37,795 nt of DNA from Arcicella sp. GTDB taxonomy: Bacteria; Bacteroidota; Bacteroidia; Cytophagales; Spirosomataceae. Under the pieces are notes generated by a model, which saw nothing but the letters and a program-made list of their open reading frames with translations, was not told where the DNA came from and searched no databases. The translations under genes were made by a program, and so were the position numbers. Each line of letters opens with the position of its first letter. Position 1 is the first letter of the stretch. The DNA lies in contig JANXML010000215.1 in NCBI GenBank assembly GCA_025354645.1, forward strand, positions 1 to 37,795. The letters run 5' to 3'. Below are positions 14,801-23,003 of this stretch, piece after piece.

Positions 14801-15617
14801 TATTTCCATTGTTTAGTGTGAAACCGTAGGGCGGTTTTCCTCCATTAAAGTTAGCTCTTAATGTAAAGGCTTGATTGGGCAATGTAAATAAAGGACTTCC
14901 ACCGTAATAATTGTAGGGCAAGTAAGCATTTAAAGAACTATTCAACGCACTAACCCGAGAAATATAAACCGAATTTGATGCTACGGAACAACCGTTTGCA
15001 CCAGTAGCTTTTATTTTATAATTACCGTCAGTTGTTGCGTTGTAAGTATTATTTGTAGCATTGGCAATATTTGATGAATAATTTTGCCATTGATAAATAA
15101 CATTGCTTACTGGATTGCTAACAGTTAAAGTTTGAGTAATGCCTGGACACAAAATTACACTTCCACTTACATTCAATGTAGGCATAGTGGGACTCGGCAA
15201 TACAGTGAAAGTATCACTGTAATCACTGTAAACCAAAGGAGAACTTGAATACATCCTAACTCTATAACCACCTCCCGCTGGCAAGTTCAAAGTACTAATA
15301 TCAAAAGAGCCTGTTGTAATCTGATTTGTGGAAGAGTATGTATAAGACACATCTATTGGCGACGTTAAGCCATTTTCATTCGATAATTCAATGTTATGTT
15401 GTGGTGAATATCCTAAGGAATTTACCACATTCGATGAAAACGCATAACTCAAATTATTATAATAATTAGAAGTATTACTACAAATCTGATTTGTACCGAT
15501 TATAGGGTTAGAAATCCTAAAAGTGGCTTGTGCCGAAATAAAAGAATGTGAGAAAAGTGAAATGATAAAAGCAAAAAGTATTGGTTTCGAGAATCCCTTT
15601 GTAGAAAATAGATACAT
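11883..15617 (-). CDS. large secreted GEVED-domain protein, adhesin-like
   Basis: 1244 residues. Signal peptide near residues 12-30 (ILFAFIISLFSHSFISAQA). The protein is a chain of Ser/Thr/Asn-rich Ig-like modules. A GEVED domain lies at about 320-470, with YCSTSGSRTNAINSF at its start, the calcium-site-like WVDLNQNNVLDSYE and the defining NGEVEDYVLRVF. A second GEVED-like unit (about 910-1090, with GIWIDANQDGDFDDMGEEL) has lost the GEVEDY end and reads KYGVTFDIPVVV. The last 65 residues (DGDWHAGSTWSCGRIPTYVD) are a short beta unit found in Bacteroidota surface proteins. I see no clear type IX secretion C-terminal signal, so export beyond the periplasm is uncertain. Role: probably surface or matrix adhesion. 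Confidence 0.8.
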   Translation of the reverse strand: MYLFSTKGFSKPILFAFIISLFSHSFISAQATFRISNPIIGTNQICSNTSNYYNNLSYAFSSNVVNSLGYSPQHNIELSNENGLTSPIDVSYTYSSTNQITTGSFDISTLNLPAGGGYRVRMYSSSPLVYSDYSDTFTVLPSPTMPTLNVSGSVILCPGITQTLTVSNPVSNVIYQWQNYSSNIANATNNTYNATTDGNYKIKATGANGCSVASNSVYISRVSALNSSLNAYLPYNYYGGSPLFTLPNQAFTLRANFNGGKPPYGFTLNNGNTITTETNINSSREYNLTSPATGSRTYTMTNVTDACGTQLTSSSIARVRINESNYCSTSGSRTNAINSFSIQGTTINNLNSGKSADGWGEFLTPANINANVNYNFTIASNNSTQKYFAIWVDLNQNNVLDSYEKIFPTGVNNSYGQIMTNSFTGKLKLPTTTYNGQVRMRVQLSEDSYSAYYSCYSMQNGEVEDYVLRVFNGSLPTTITTDSVPRLGICKNGTFNVGFSVTGTSLPANTTYQVEVSDQSNFSNPLVIGTGQTSPILCNTTNLYPSSYGGYVRVVQTSVNPQIVYVKAPNQLFIKATPTAYLTPFFFDNNWPNPNWNCCYGTGRSAGLSVAENSGPYAVYAGVSSYNSNFPITVTMSDGRAFTVNSASIGGAIIRIDSNIMATGIKKYKISQVSNSVCTNNIPDSVSIRGGNPYLKIMKVYKGNYNDTTSISKLCGYFQVKFAGDFLDTLGFKFYHVQISDANGSFTNPKDIGHVCIYKVFNESQGGQEISCSIPTGLVPGNGYRLRIVKKTGNVVSPIYSTAFEVLDPTTISFTANLARSVINEGEVTTLNVNFTAGTPPYRLYIDNNYTSQTYTTVGSNTSIIINLGPTNSTQYQLYSDGRNACGNNNSLGKRIDVRTLDNDNAQWYIKPITTNTNYFSYYDYLKKMSLSISSDTLFKKTFSNNYNSLMINSYYDYSSPNLLTSKTILQIGESYTFSQTDNNNFFSNSLTGIWIDANQDGDFDDMGEELAKNQFASPWNLTQNQTFTIPNNANLGFSRIRVRTVTKGYNAEPFDLYPSNPLNKYGVTFDIPVVVLSNSVSSIISTPKISGNTLCNGNSFAVDFNKYGIPAGTSASVELSDISGNFSATPTVIGQGATSSINVTLPLAIPSGNYNIRVVSNGITSPISPPFNVSSNQLISMVDGDWHAGSTWSCGRIPTYVDSTTVAGGTTVTVFSGDASVGSILTNGILSFLNGTTLRFRQP

Positions 15618-15771
15618 AGTGTGATAAATTAGCTGTTATACTTACAATTTTAATAATTTTAAGCGAATTTAACAAGAAAATTAGGGTAATCGCCCAAGAA
15701 CTTTTTAAGAGATATGTTGTTTATAATAGTAAGGATTAACATTTTAAAGAAAAGGATTAAAACAAACAATA

Positions 15772-17307
15772 ATGCAATATAAAAACCTAAAATCAAGCGA
15801 CCTTTTAAATATTAGTACCCTTAGTGAGTTGAAAGCCTCGGGTTATCAACCTAAATCAATAAAAGACGAATTACGAGAAAATCTTATCGTTAAAATCAAA
15901 AATAAAGAGAAAGTTTTTGAAGGAATTTGGGGCTTTGAAGATACCGTAATTCCTGACATTGAACGTGCCATTCTCTCGCAACATCACATCAATCTTTTGG
16001 GGCTTCGTGGACAAGCAAAAACCCGTATCGCCCGTTTGATGGTGAATCTTTTAGACGAATATGTACCCGTAGTAAAAGGTTCAGAATTGAACGACGACCC
16101 AATGCAACCGCTTTCACGTTACGCCAAAGATTTGATTGCTGAACACGGTGACAATACGCCCGTGACTTGGATGCACCGTGACGACCGTTATACTGAAAAA
16201 CTTGCTACACCTGATGTATCCGTTGCTGATCTCATTGGCGATGCTGACCCAATCAAAGCGGCGACGTTGAAATTACCCTATTCTGATGAGCGAGTAGTTC
16301 ACTTCGGACTCATTCCACGTTCGCATCGTTGTATTTTTGTCATTAATGAATTGCCAGATTTGCAGGCTCGAATTCAGGTTTCATTGTTTAACATTTTACA
16401 GGAAGGTGATATTCAGATTCGGGGTTTCAAGATTCGTTTGCCTTTGGATTTGCAGTTTGTCTTTACCGCCAACCCAGAAGATTATACAAATCGTGGTTCA
16501 ATCGTTACGCCTTTGAAAGATCGTATTGATTCTCAAATCGTTACGCACTATCCGAAGACGCTGGAGATTGGGAAAAAGATCACGTTGCAAGAAGCAAAAT
16601 TGAAAGATGGACAAGTGGATATGGTTACGACCAATCACATCATGGACGATTTGATTGAGCAAATTGCCATTGAAGCCCGTGCTTCTGAATTTGTGGATGC
16701 AAAGTCAGGTGTATCGGCTCGTATGACCATTTCAGCCTACGAAAATCTCATTTCTTCCGCTGAGCGACGTGCTTTATTGAACGGTGAAGACAAAACGTAT
16801 GTGCGTGTGGCTGACCTCGTGGGCGTAATTCCTGCGGTGTGTGGAAAAGTAGAATTAGTATATGAAGGCGAAGTGGAAGGACCCGTAATTGTAGCTCAAA
16901 ACCTTATTGGAAAAGCCATCAGAACGCAGTTTCTCAACTATTTCCCTGATCCTGAAAAAATCAAAAAAGCATCAAAAGATAAGGCAGGCAAGAACCCATA
17001 CAAACCAATTATTGACTGGTTTATGGACGGAAATACGATGGATATTTTGAACGATAGCGGTGATAAAGATTACTCAGCAAGGCTCAGAACCATTGATGGA
17101 TTGGATGATTTAATCGAAAAAGTTTATCCACAAATGCAAGGACGTGAGAAGTTATTTATGATGGAATTTGTGTTACACGGACTATCAGAATTCTCGATAA
17201 TTGCGAAAAAAACCTTGGAAAAAGGCTTACAATTCAAAGATTTAACCGATTCATTATTTGATTTAGATAATTTTAAATTTGATGAGGAGGAAGAGGATTT
17301 TAGATGA
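15772..17307 (+). CDS. MoxR/ChlI-like AAA+ ATPase
   Basis: 511 residues, cytoplasmic. The nucleotide loop is G77-LRGQ-A82-K83-T84, with Ala where most P-loops have the second Gly. Walker B is the IFVINELPDL segment, and sensor 1 is in FVFTANPEDYTNRG, followed by TPLKDRIDSQI with the arginine-finger region. These are features of the magnesium-chelatase/MoxR clade. The C-terminal 170 residues form a helical lid and a long acidic end (FDEEEEDFR). MoxR-type ATPases act as chaperones that remodel a protein or insert a cofactor together with a VWA protein, here probably the product of 10688-11806. The substrate is unknown. Confidence 0.87.
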   Translation: MQYKNLKSSDLLNISTLSELKASGYQPKSIKDELRENLIVKIKNKEKVFEGIWGFEDTVIPDIERAILSQHHINLLGLRGQAKTRIARLMVNLLDEYVPVVKGSELNDDPMQPLSRYAKDLIAEHGDNTPVTWMHRDDRYTEKLATPDVSVADLIGDADPIKAATLKLPYSDERVVHFGLIPRSHRCIFVINELPDLQARIQVSLFNILQEGDIQIRGFKIRLPLDLQFVFTANPEDYTNRGSIVTPLKDRIDSQIVTHYPKTLEIGKKITLQEAKLKDGQVDMVTTNHIMDDLIEQIAIEARASEFVDAKSGVSARMTISAYENLISSAERRALLNGEDKTYVRVADLVGVIPAVCGKVELVYEGEVEGPVIVAQNLIGKAIRTQFLNYFPDPEKIKKASKDKAGKNPYKPIIDWFMDGNTMDILNDSGDKDYSARLRTIDGLDDLIEKVYPQMQGREKLFMMEFVLHGLSEFSIIAKKTLEKGLQFKDLTDSLFDLDNFKFDEEEEDFR

Positions 17308-17323
17308 AAATTAATGGGTTTTC

Positions 17324-17582
17324 GTCATTGCGAGTGAAGTAAAAAATCTATACATGTCTGTCATTGCTAACGTATTGAAAAATCTATGAATATCTGTCAT
17401 TACGAACGTGTTGAAAAATCTATGAATGTCTGTCATTGCGAGTGAAACGAAGCAATCTTTTAGAATGAGGAATGGTTTTCAAACATCAATCCCCTACTCA
17501 CAAAGATTGCTTCACTGCGTTCGCAATGACACGTAAACAATTTCTCGTTTTAACAGATTGTTACGCTACGCTCGCAATGACA
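17324..17582. repeat. 36-bp tandem repeat and inverted copies of a GTCATTGCGA-type repeat
   Basis: GTCATTGCGAG or a close variant starts at 17324, 17360, 17396 and 17432, an exact 36-base period; the rest of each unit reads about AAAAATCTATGAATGTCT. The fourth copy continues to GAAACGAAGCAATCTTTT. Two inverted copies follow (AAGATTGCTTCACTGCG then TTCGCAATGAC at 17503-17530, and one ending CTCGCAATGACA near 17582). This is a common intergenic repeat of Bacteroidota. It fills the 302-base gap between the ATPase and recombinase genes; no gene is seen in it. Confidence 0.8.
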
Positions 17583-17609
17583 AACACATGAAGCATTTGA
17601 AAGTTTATT

Positions 17610-18494
17610 TCACGCTTTCGGGTGTGCTTGCTGATAAATCTTCTTAATTTTCTCCATTGAATTATGCGTATAAACCTGCGTTGCCGACAGTGAACTATGT
17701 CCCAAAAGGTCTTTAATGGCTGTTAATTCTGCTCCATTATTAAGTAAATGTGTGGCATAGGAATGGCGTAGAATGTGGGGAGATTTTTTGGATAATGTCG
17801 TTACCAAAGACAAATATTTCTTCGTAATCCGCTGAATCATAACGGGATACGCTTGATTCCCCTTTTCAGAAACGATTAAATATTCATTGGCTAAACCCTC
17901 TGAATTTTTAAAATTTTGATAATCTTGGATTAATTTTACCAAAGGTTGATTTATCGGAATTATTCTTTCTTTATTACGCTTCCCTAAAACTTTTACCGTC
18001 CTATTATAAAAATCAATATCCCTTTCTTTTAAATCAATCATTTCTGAAAGTCGCATTCCTGTCCCGTACAATAATTCTAAAATCAGTTTATCCCGTACAC
18101 CCGTAAAATCATCGGGGAATTCCACATCGTCTAACAGATTATCTAATTCTTTTTCACGCACAAATTCGGGAATATTTTTTTGCGTTTTGAGTACCGATAT
18201 TTTAATCATTGGATCTTTTTCGATGACTTTCTTTTGTAATAAAAACTTATAGAAAGTTCTTAATGTAGCAATCTTCCGATTCACCGAACGATTCTCTACT
18301 TTCCTTTCCACCATCGAAACAATCCACGAGCGAATCATCTGAAAATCAGCGAGTTCTGGATGATTAAAGTCATACGTCCTTACTAAATATTCCGCAAATT
18401 GCTTCATGTCAATCCCATAGGCAGTAGTAGTGTGGTCAGAACTACGCTTTTCGTATTTGATATATTTTAGGAAAAAAAGAATAACATCATTCAT
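17610..18494 (-). CDS. xerD: tyrosine recombinase, XerC/XerD type
   Basis: 294 residues from the ATG at 18494 (MNDVILFFLKYIKYEKRSSD); the upstream in-frame codons to 18539 add a non-family leader. The N-terminal SAM-like DNA-binding domain (YGIDMKQFAEYLVRTYDF) is followed by the catalytic domain with R148 (GTGMRLSEMIDL), the Lys hairpin (VLGKRNKERIIPI), H240-x-x-R243 (HILRHSYATHLLNNGA), H266 (LLGHSSLSATQVYTH) and nucleophile Y275. It ends in AHPKA, as chromosomal Xer proteins do. It resolves chromosome dimers at dif sites. Xer identity is secure; XerC versus XerD is not certain. It probably shares a transcript with hemW, 54 bases upstream. Confidence 0.88.
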   Translation of the reverse strand: MNDVILFFLKYIKYEKRSSDHTTTAYGIDMKQFAEYLVRTYDFNHPELADFQMIRSWIVSMVERKVENRSVNRKIATLRTFYKFLLQKKVIEKDPMIKISVLKTQKNIPEFVREKELDNLLDDVEFPDDFTGVRDKLILELLYGTGMRLSEMIDLKERDIDFYNRTVKVLGKRNKERIIPINQPLVKLIQDYQNFKNSEGLANEYLIVSEKGNQAYPVMIQRITKKYLSLVTTLSKKSPHILRHSYATHLLNNGAELTAIKDLLGHSSLSATQVYTHNSMEKIKKIYQQAHPKA

Positions 18495-18548
18495 GTTTTT
18501 GGTAATAAGATGGTTTAATTTTATCGAAATTATAAACAAAATTGTTTT

Positions 18549-19670
18549 CTATAAAAATAAATCACTCGCAACTCTATCGGCAAACAATTTTCCTTGATAA
18601 GTCAATAAAAGCGTATCGTTTTCAATCATTAAAAATCCTTCCCGAATCTGTTTTTCTAATGCTGATGCATTTTGTTGTTGAAATAATTGATTGGATAAAG
18701 CATTGATTTTATGAATATTACAACCCCATTTTGAACGTAAACCTGTTAAAATATATTCATTCACTTGGTCTTCGATGCTGAGAATTTCCACTTCGGATGG
18801 AACCATATTTTGGTTCAATTCTTTAACGTATTTTGCATTATTCGGAACATTATATTGCCGACTAACAAGATTAAAACTATGTGCCGACGGACCAATTCCT
18901 AAATATTCTTCTTGTTGCCAATAACTTTTATTATGTCTTGAATAACGCTCATTTTTGGCAAAACTGCAAATCTCGTATTGCTCAAAACCATGATGCGTTA
19001 AATGATTCACCAGCATATCAAATTGTTTTGTCGCAAAATCATCATCAATCACTTGTATTTTTCCTTGTTTTAACCATTTTCCAAAAACAGTTTTAGGCTC
19101 AATCGTAAGGCAATATGCAGAGATATGATTTGTATTTAAAGCAATTGCTTTTTGTAAGTCTAACTCAAAAATAAGATGGTTTTCAGCAGGAATTGCATAA
19201 ATTAAATCAATCGTAAGATTCTGAATACCAATATCTTGTGATAGTTTTACGCATCTTTCAGCTTCTTGACTGGTATGAATTCTGTTAAGACTTTTTAGAT
19301 GCGGCTCGTGGAAAGATTGTATGCCAATACTCAAACGGTTAATATTGTATTTTTTGAATAATTGCAATTTTTGCTTAGTCAAATCGTCTGGATTGGCTTC
19401 AAGCGTTATTTCAGCATTTGGTTTTATGTTGAAATGATTAGCAATTGTCTCAAATATCTGGGCAAAATCTGCTTCTTCTAAGAGTGAAGGTGTGCCACCA
19501 CCGAAATAAATTGTCTCTAAATTCTTATCTTGTAAATAATCTTTTTGCAAGAAAATTTCGTGGCAAATTGCTTGCACAATTTCACTTTTAGCTTTCAATG
19601 AAGTACTGAAATGAAAGTCGCAATAATGACATGCCTGTCGGCAGAAAGGTATGTGGAGATATAGGTGCAT
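18549..19670 (-). CDS. hemW: HemW-like radical SAM protein (heme chaperone)
   Basis: 373 residues. The radical-SAM cluster is C10-x3-C14-x2-C17 in HIPFCRQACHYCDFHF, followed by IYFGGGTPSLL and the EANPDD motif, all typical of HemW (formerly annotated as oxygen-independent coproporphyrinogen oxidase). HemW lacks the fourth Cys of true HemN and binds heme for delivery to respiratory enzymes. The C-terminal HemW domain is present (GIGPSAHSFNLVSRQYNV). The ATG overlaps the last base of the stop of the M16 peptidase gene (TAATG), so the two are translationally coupled. Confidence 0.92.
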   Translation of the reverse strand: MHLYLHIPFCRQACHYCDFHFSTSLKAKSEIVQAICHEIFLQKDYLQDKNLETIYFGGGTPSLLEEADFAQIFETIANHFNIKPNAEITLEANPDDLTKQKLQLFKKYNINRLSIGIQSFHEPHLKSLNRIHTSQEAERCVKLSQDIGIQNLTIDLIYAIPAENHLIFELDLQKAIALNTNHISAYCLTIEPKTVFGKWLKQGKIQVIDDDFATKQFDMLVNHLTHHGFEQYEICSFAKNERYSRHNKSYWQQEEYLGIGPSAHSFNLVSRQYNVPNNAKYVKELNQNMVPSEVEILSIEDQVNEYILTGLRSKWGCNIHKINALSNQLFQQQNASALEKQIREGFLMIENDTLLLTYQGKLFADRVASDLFL

Positions 19671-20902
19671 TATTCAGGAAGAAAAGTCAAATAACTCAAA
19701 TCCTCTTCCTTAAACATCTCATTAGCAAGGTCTTGCAGTTGAATTGCTGTAACTACTTTAATTTGTGAGAATAAATCTTCCAAGCCGTCAATCCTGTTCA
19801 TATCCAACAAACTTTTTGCCATCATCAACATAAAACTCATGTTACTTTCTTCCGACATTGCCATTTGTCCCATCAACTGCTCTTTCGTGTTTTGCAGTTG
19901 AGTTTTTGTTAAGGATACTTCTCTAAATTTTCGTAATTCATTCAAAATCAATGAATTAACTTTGTTTAATCGCTTCGCTTCAGTTGCATAACCTATCCCC
20001 CAAAAACCTGTATCAATGAACGGCGTGTAACCCGCATCAATCGAATAAACCAGTCCGTTACGTTCTCTGACGGCTAAATTCAATCGAGAATTCATGCCAA
20101 ATCCCCCCAATAAATTTACCAACATAAAAAAAGGCAAACGGTTTTTATCCGTCAATGAATAAGCCGTCCGACCGATGGATACGTGTGCCTGTGAAATAGG
20201 CTTTGTAACTCGCTGATTTTGAGGAACATAAATACTCGGCGGAGTTCTTGTTAAAGCAGAACTTTTGGCAGGAATATCTTTAAAAAACTTTTCGGCAAAT
20301 TGTACTACTTTTTTGAAAGGAATATTACCAATTGAAGAAAAGATAACTCGTTCTGTATCAAGGTTTTCACTGATAAAATCCAATAAATCTTGCCTCAAAA
20401 AATTAGATACACTTTCCTGATTTCCGAGCGTATTTTTGCCTAATTGATGATTGGCAAAAATTATCTCATCAAAATCATCCTGAATGGCATCCTCGGGCGA
20501 GTCGTAATACATCGCCATTTCCTCCAAAATCACGCCTCTTTCACGTTCCACTTGCTTATCGGGAAATGTTGAACGAAAGGTGATATCCGACAAAAGCTCC
20601 AAGGCACGCTCATAATGCGGGGTGAGAACGGAGGCATGAAAACAGATTTTTTCTTTGGTAGTATAAGCATTCAATTCACCGCCTACAATCTCTAAACGGT
20701 TGATAATCTGTAAGGAAGAGCGTTTTTGCGTGCCTTTAAAAGCCATGTGTTCCCAAAAATGAGCCAGCCCTTGTTGGTGTGGTTTCTCGTCCCGACTTCC
20801 CATATCGAGCATAATTCCGATGTGTGAAATTGAAGTATGCGTAACCTGCCGATGCACAACCCGAATGCCATTGGGCAAGGTATGATGATTGATTGATTCC
20901 AT
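19670..20902 (-). CDS. M16 family zinc metallopeptidase
   Basis: 410 residues from the ATG at 20902 (MESINHHTLPNGIRVVHRQV), the usual family start; the ORF is open to 20977 but that part is not family-like. The inverted zinc site is H48-F-W-E51-H52 (GLAHFWEHMAFKGT), with the third ligand in the ERERGVILEEMAMYYD region. The C-terminal half contains the R/Y pair region NLAVRERNGLVYSIDAGYTP of active M16 peptidases. No signal peptide, so it is probably cytoplasmic. It overlaps hemW by one base. A partial promoter match (TTTG, 23 bases, TAAATTTG at 20978-20944) lies upstream. Confidence 0.9.
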   Translation of the reverse strand: MESINHHTLPNGIRVVHRQVTHTSISHIGIMLDMGSRDEKPHQQGLAHFWEHMAFKGTQKRSSLQIINRLEIVGGELNAYTTKEKICFHASVLTPHYERALELLSDITFRSTFPDKQVERERGVILEEMAMYYDSPEDAIQDDFDEIIFANHQLGKNTLGNQESVSNFLRQDLLDFISENLDTERVIFSSIGNIPFKKVVQFAEKFFKDIPAKSSALTRTPPSIYVPQNQRVTKPISQAHVSIGRTAYSLTDKNRLPFFMLVNLLGGFGMNSRLNLAVRERNGLVYSIDAGYTPFIDTGFWGIGYATEAKRLNKVNSLILNELRKFREVSLTKTQLQNTKEQLMGQMAMSEESNMSFMLMMAKSLLDMNRIDGLEDLFSQIKVVTAIQLQDLANEMFKEEDLSYLTFLPE

Positions 20903-20987
20903 TAAAAAAGTTAAGACGATTTCAAAATCGTAGAAGATAACTACAAATTTAACTAATTTTATAGCTGAATGATTCAAATGATAAAAA

Positions 20988-21637
20988 ATGAAACAAATCT
21001 ATCTCCTTAGCGGACTTGGTGCTGATTACAGAGTCTTACAAGATTTGGATTTTTCTGGATACGACACAACCTTATTAAATGGACTCAACCGCTTGAAAAT
21101 GAAAGTATTGAAGCGTATGCCAAACGATTAACTGAACAAATTAAAGGTGAAAACCCAATCATTATTGGGCTTTCTTTTGGTGGAATGATGGCGGTTGAAA
21201 TTGGTAAATTGATTAATACTGAAAAAATAATACTGATTGCTTCGGCAAAAAATAAATTCGAGATTCCATTTTATTATCGTTTTGCAGGAAGGCTTAAACT
21301 TTATAAATTATTGCCAACCGCTGTAATGAAACTGCCAAATTTTATCAGTAATTGGTTTTTCGGAACTGAATCTAAAAAAGATAAAGCATTGTTAGCCAAT
21401 ATTTTACGTGAAACAGATAGCATATTTTTAAAATGGGCAATTGATAAAATTGTAAATTGGCAAAACGTAATTATTCTTCCAAATCTCAAACATATTCACG
21501 GAACTGTGGATAGAATTTTGCCGTATAAATTTGTTTCAGCAGATGTAAAAATTAAATACGGCGGACATTCTATGACTACTAATAAAGCGGAAAAATTGAG
21601 TAGTGAAATTAAAGAATTATTAGGTGATGACTTATGA
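20988..21637 (+). pseudogene. alpha/beta hydrolase with a one-base frameshift
   Basis: The ATG at 20988 opens MKQIYLLSGLGADYRVLQDL, an alpha/beta-hydrolase start, but this frame stops at 21129. The other frame, from about 21074, continues the protein: IKWTQPLENESIEAYAKRL, then the nucleophile elbow GLSFGGMMAVEIGK, the Asp in HGTVDRILPY and the His in YGGHSMTT, ending at 21637. Adding one T to the TT at 21072-21073 (ACC TTT ATT AAA TGG) joins the two into an intact protein of about 216 residues with a full Ser-Asp-His triad. The lesion is either recent or a sequencing error. A short internal start (21185) would lose the nucleophile elbow. Confidence 0.8.
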
Positions 21638-21674
21638 ATAAAATAAACTATGCCAAGAACAAATAGCTTCATTA

Positions 21675-21863
21675 ATGGCAGATAATATGCCAAAACAAAT
21701 CTTGTCTTTTAAATTTACCAAAGAGCTTCAAAACTGTGTTCAACAACTGGTGAATAGAAAAAAAGATGGCACAATTTCTATTCCAGAATTAGAAGAATTG
21801 AAGAAACTTTTATCTTATGATTTGCTGATAGGTTTAGCCAAATCTAAGGCTTACAAATCATAA
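21675..21863 (+). CDS. small conserved-looking protein of unknown function
   Basis: 62 residues, all helical in character: MADNMPKQILSFKFTKELQN, then GTISIPELEELKKLLSYDLL and a final IGLAKSKAYKS. The pattern (helix, Thr/Ile-Ser/Thr-x-x-Glu-Leu-x-x-Leu-x-x-Leu, end in Leu-Ala-x-x-x-Ala) resembles small proteins often found in bacteria next to toxin or nuclease genes, but no partner is visible here. It lies 37 bases after the hydrolase and 5 bases before the glycosyltransferase ATG, so it is probably co-transcribed with both. An alternative start is the ATG at 21687. Confidence 0.5.
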   Translation: MADNMPKQILSFKFTKELQNCVQQLVNRKKDGTISIPELEELKKLLSYDLLIGLAKSKAYKS

Positions 21864-21868
21864 AAAAT

Positions 21869-22951
21869 ATGAAAATAGGTTTCGATGCCAAAAGAGCATT
21901 TCATAACAATACAGGTTTAGGAAATTATAGCCGTTTCGTGATTGAAGCGTTACTGAAATATTTTCCTCAAAACGAATATTTTGCATACTCACCTAAATTA
22001 TCAAATAGAGAAATTGGAATTAAAGGTATAATTCCTAAAAATAAATTTCTATGGCGTAGTTGGTTGATTAAGAACGACTTACAGCGTGAAAGAATTGAAA
22101 TTTATCACGGATTAAGTAACGAATTACCCTTCGGAAAAATGCCCTCGGGAATCAAAACAGTTGTAACGATTCACGATTTAATCTTTGAAAGATACCCAAA
22201 ACTGTATCCATTCTTTGATGCTTTAATCTACAAAATAAAGTTCCGAAAAGCCTGTCAGAAAGCAGATGCCGTGGTGGCAGTAAGCGAACAAACAAAACGA
22301 GATATTATTGATTTTTATGGAATTAATCCAGATAAAATTCACGTCATTTATCAAGATTGCGAAGTGGCTTTTCATGAAAAATTGAGTACTGAACATATTG
22401 AAAATGTTAAAGTAAAATACCAAATCAAAAAAAAATATATTCTTTCAGTTGGGACGATTATTGAGCGAAAAAATCAGGCAAGTTTAGTAGCTGCTTTTCA
22501 GAAGTTAAACCTCAGTAATTATGAATTAATTTTGGTGGGAGGTCATTCAAAATACCAAAACCAGATTGAAAAGTATATCAAAGCAAATAGTGTTAAAAAT
22601 ATTAAAATTTTAAATAAAGTGCCTTTCCAAGACTTACCCGCTATTTATCAAGGGTCAGAACTATTTGTTTATCCTTCATTTTTTGAAGGTTTTGGAATTC
22701 CTATCGTAGAGGCGTTGCATTCGGGAGTGCCTGTGGTTGCAGCAACGGGTTCATGCTTAGAAGAGGCTGGGGGAGAGGGAGCTTTGTATGCTAATCCATT
22801 GAATGTAAATGATTTAGCCGATAAAATGTTGCAAATATTAGTTAACAAAGATTTACGAAAACAACTAATTTTGGCAGGGCAAAAGCACGTCATGCAATTT
22901 TCTGCGCAAAGCATTGCAGGGAAATTTAACAAACTTTATCACGCAATTTAA
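21869..22951 (+). CDS. GT4-type glycosyltransferase
   Basis: 360 residues. The N-terminal Rossmann half starts MKIGFDAKRAFHNNTGLGNY, the acceptor-side loop typical of mannosyl or glucosyl transferases of the GT4 family. The C-terminal half has YILSVGTIIERKNQASLVAA (nucleotide binding), the E-x7-E motif in PSFFEGFGIPIVEALHSGVP, then VVAATGSCLEEAGGEGALYA. It transfers a sugar from a nucleotide donor in the cytoplasm, probably for a surface polysaccharide. It belongs to the plus-strand group with the small protein upstream and the methyltransferase downstream. Donor and acceptor cannot be told from sequence. Confidence 0.9.
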   Translation: MKIGFDAKRAFHNNTGLGNYSRFVIEALLKYFPQNEYFAYSPKLSNREIGIKGIIPKNKFLWRSWLIKNDLQRERIEIYHGLSNELPFGKMPSGIKTVVTIHDLIFERYPKLYPFFDALIYKIKFRKACQKADAVVAVSEQTKRDIIDFYGINPDKIHVIYQDCEVAFHEKLSTEHIENVKVKYQIKKKYILSVGTIIERKNQASLVAAFQKLNLSNYELILVGGHSKYQNQIEKYIKANSVKNIKILNKVPFQDLPAIYQGSELFVYPSFFEGFGIPIVEALHSGVPVVAATGSCLEEAGGEGALYANPLNVNDLADKMLQILVNKDLRKQLILAGQKHVMQFSAQSIAGKFNKLYHAI

Positions 22952-23003
22952 AACTGACACGACTCAAAGTCTTGCCATAAGTTATCATTTCAATCATAAG
23001 AAT

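Noticed and set aside
17324-17471. Possible CRISPR array because of a 36-bp period
   Set aside because: The whole unit repeats with no unique spacers, units differ in several bases, and no cas gene is near. It is a tandem intergenic repeat.
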